A stretch of DNA of 42,033 bases from Thermoplasmata archaeon (GTDB taxonomy: Archaea > Thermoplasmatota > Thermoplasmata > Lutacidiplasmatales > UBA184): NCBI GenBank assembly GCA_030037035.1, contig JASHSA010000100.1, positions 1 through 42,033 on the forward strand. The letters run 5' to 3'. Below, piece after piece: positions 40,842 through 42,033 of this stretch. Under the pieces are notes generated by a model. That model was given only the letters and a program-made list of their open reading frames with translations, ran no database searches and was not told where the DNA came from. A program made the translations under genes and the position numbers. Positions within the stretch are counted from its first letter, which is position 1. Every line of letters starts with the position of its first letter.

Positions 40842-41710
40842 GCCCCGCGCCCGGGGCCCGCGGCCGGCTCGGCGAGCTCGCCCGGTTCCTGGAGATCCAG
40901 AACGTCGCGCTGAACCTGCCGTTCGCCGTCGCGTTCGTCCTCGTCGCCGCCGCCGGTCTCCCGAGGCTGGAGCCGTTCGCCCTCGTCGTCGTCGCGTTCG
41001 TCGCCGCGCGCAACGCCGGCCATGCGTTCAACCGGTGGGCCGACCGCGACCTGGACGCCGCCAACCCGCGGACCGCGGCGCGAGCGCTTCCGAGCGGCCG
41101 CCTCTCGCCGCGGTTCGCCCTCGTCACGACCGTGGCGTGCGCGGCGGTCGTGTTCGCGGCGGCGGCGCTGCTGAACCGGCTCGCGCTCGAGCTCGCGCCG
41201 GTCGCCCTCGCGCTCGTCCTGGGCTACAGCTACACCAAGCGCATCGCCGCCGCGACGACCGTGTTCCTCGGGCTCGTCGAAGCGATCACGCCGGCCGCGG
41301 CGTTCGTCGCCCTGGACGGGACGCTGCCGCTCGCCGCCTGGCTCGCCGTCGGGGGGGTCCTCGCGTGGGGGACGGCGTTCGAGACGGTCCACAGCCTCGG
41401 GGACGTGGAGAGCGACCGACGGCTCGGGCTGCGCTCGTTGCCCGTCGCCCTCGGCCCGGCACGCTCCCGGCAGCTCGTCGCGGCGTTGCACGGCGCCGCG
41501 CTCGTCCTGCTGGCGACGTTCGGCTACGCCGAGCGGCTGCGGCTTCCGTACGAGGTCGCCCTGGCCGCGATCGCCGTCGGCGTCGCCCTCAGCGACCGTG
41601 CCTTCGCCGCCGGCACGGTCGACGGGCGGACGCTGTTCGTGCGCCACTTCTGGTTCGCCGCGATCTTCCTTGCCGGGGTCGGCCTCGCGGTGTTCCTCCC
41701 GTGGGGATGA
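40820..41710 (+). CDS. UbiA-family prenyltransferase, MqnP-like
   Basis: A 296-residue membrane prenyltransferase. The first aspartate motif is NRWADRDLDAANPRT (Asn71, Asp75, Asp79), in the NPRTAARALPSGRLS context characteristic of MqnP/4-hydroxybenzoate-type enzymes. The second is GDVESDRRLGLRSLP. About eight membrane helices are visible. It would attach a polyprenyl chain to a naphthoate or benzoate ring. The start is GTG at 40820, overlapping the MqnL-like gene by 22 nt, so the two are translationally coupled. Digeranylgeranylglyceryl-phosphate synthase, another UbiA family member, is less likely given this motif context. Confidence 0.85.
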   Translation: MEASERLSPAPGARGRLGELARFLEIQNVALNLPFAVAFVLVAAAGLPRLEPFALVVVAFVAARNAGHAFNRWADRDLDAANPRTAARALPSGRLSPRFALVTTVACAAVVFAAAALLNRLALELAPVALALVLGYSYTKRIAAATTVFLGLVEAITPAAAFVALDGTLPLAAWLAVGGVLAWGTAFETVHSLGDVESDRRLGLRSLPVALGPARSRQLVAALHGAALVLLATFGYAERLRLPYEVALAAIAVGVALSDRAFAAGTVDGRTLFVRHFWFAAIFLAGVGLAVFLPWG

Positions 41711-41726
41711 GCGGCCGGGTCGGCGA

Positions 41727-41734
41727 GCTAATGA
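41727..41734 (+). promoter_or_regulatory. TATA-like box of the right-edge gene
   Basis: GCTAATGA about 35 bp before the ATG at 41765, supporting that the truncated gene is real. Confidence 0.45.
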
Positions 41735-41764
41735 GCGGCGGCCGCCACCGGCGCCGTCGGGACC

Positions 41765-42033
41765 ATGCCGCAGGTCGTCATCGGGCTCTCCGCCCGGGAT
41801 TTCCGGAGCACCAACGACGTCTGGCGCCTCGCCAAACGCCATCTGAACCCCGCGGTCCGGCGCAGGATCGGCTGGCGGGGCCGCTCGAGCTTCCTGCGGG
41901 AGCTCGCCCTCTACGGCTTCGAACGGGCCAGCGAGGACCCGGCCGCCTTCCTCCGCGCGGTGCGCGACGCACGGGATCCCATGTTCGGCCGCCGGGGCCG
42001 GGGCGACGCCGCCGCCGAGCGCCGGGAGGCGCT
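41765..42033 (+). CDS. Partial gene running off the right edge, function unknown
   Basis: An open frame of at least 89 residues begins at the ATG at 41765 and has no stop before the window ends. It starts MPQVVIGLSARDFRSTNDVW and continues with a basic, helix-rich stretch (RLAKRHLNPAVRRRIG, FLRELALYGFERASEDPAAF). No family was recognised. A TATA-like box and a gap of only 54 nt from the UbiA gene support it. It could be a small nucleic-acid-binding or regulatory protein, but this is speculation. Confidence 0.55.
   Translation, partial: MPQVVIGLSARDFRSTNDVWRLAKRHLNPAVRRRIGWRGRSSFLRELALYGFERASEDPAAFLRAVRDARDPMFGRRGRGDAAAERREA

Noticed and set aside
1..42033. CRISPR arrays, insertion sequences, toxin-antitoxin pairs or phage genes
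   Set aside because: I saw no spaced direct repeats, transposase or integrase motifs, or phage structural genes. Gene order and composition look uniform throughout.

Overview
The window looks like chromosomal DNA from a GC-rich archaeon, most likely a high-GC Thermoplasmatota-type euryarchaeote; the exact order is inference. Archaeal marker genes include RNA polymerase subunits Rpo7 and Rpo11, Spt4, TFS, ribosomal proteins S24e and S27ae, Alba, archaeal GAPDH, GTP-dependent dephospho-CoA kinase, Taw2, KptA, a Hef-type helicase, DUF373 and HTH_10 proteins. Most genes have a short A/T-rich TATA-like box about 25-35 bp before the start codon and no clear Shine-Dalgarno site. This points to leaderless or very short-leader mRNAs, and I used it to choose several starts. 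No insertion sequence, CRISPR array, prophage or rRNA gene was seen. One tRNA is present.

Layout. Positions 394-4597 (minus) hold a MarR regulator, an ABC ATPase and a large FtsX-type permease, with a clear operator in front. A DCC thiol-oxidoreductase and the information-processing cluster rpo7-spt4-dephospho-CoA kinase-rps24e-rps27ae follow (4731-7213, minus). Next come GAPDH with a GNAT protein (minus), then acyl-CoA dehydrogenase, glutamate dehydrogenase and a phosphoribosyltransferase (plus), DUF373 (minus) and ProRS (plus). Positions 15822-19833 carry a tandem pair: an ATPase-less TPR protein and a full STAND-type ATPase-TPR protein that share their C-terminal architecture. UbiE methyltransferase and an aminotransferase follow. 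Positions 21779-24869 (minus) hold aspartase, a TrmB regulator and Taw2. Then come a DUF1614-like/RDD membrane protein, Alba, tRNA-Leu(GAG), a zinc-ribbon coiled-coil protein, a GNAT, TFS-AsnRS, PurD, Rpo11-KptA, a zinc-ribbon membrane protein, aldehyde dehydrogenase, a GT2 glycosyltransferase, Hef helicase, dUTPase and an HTH_10 regulator. The window ends with a UbiD (MqnL-like)-UbiA (MqnP-like) pair and a gene cut by the right edge.

How the genes fit together. Glutamate dehydrogenase, aspartase, an aminotransferase, acyl-CoA and aldehyde dehydrogenases and GAPDH suggest a heterotroph living on amino acids and fatty or organic acids. UbiD-, UbiA- and UbiE-family proteins together suggest the late steps of menaquinone synthesis. 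The most unusual points are the STAND/TPR pair, four convergent gene pairs that share one CTAG as both stop codons, promoters built on the stop codon of the preceding gene, and matching Lys/Ala/Pro-rich tails on three neighbouring transcription and translation proteins.
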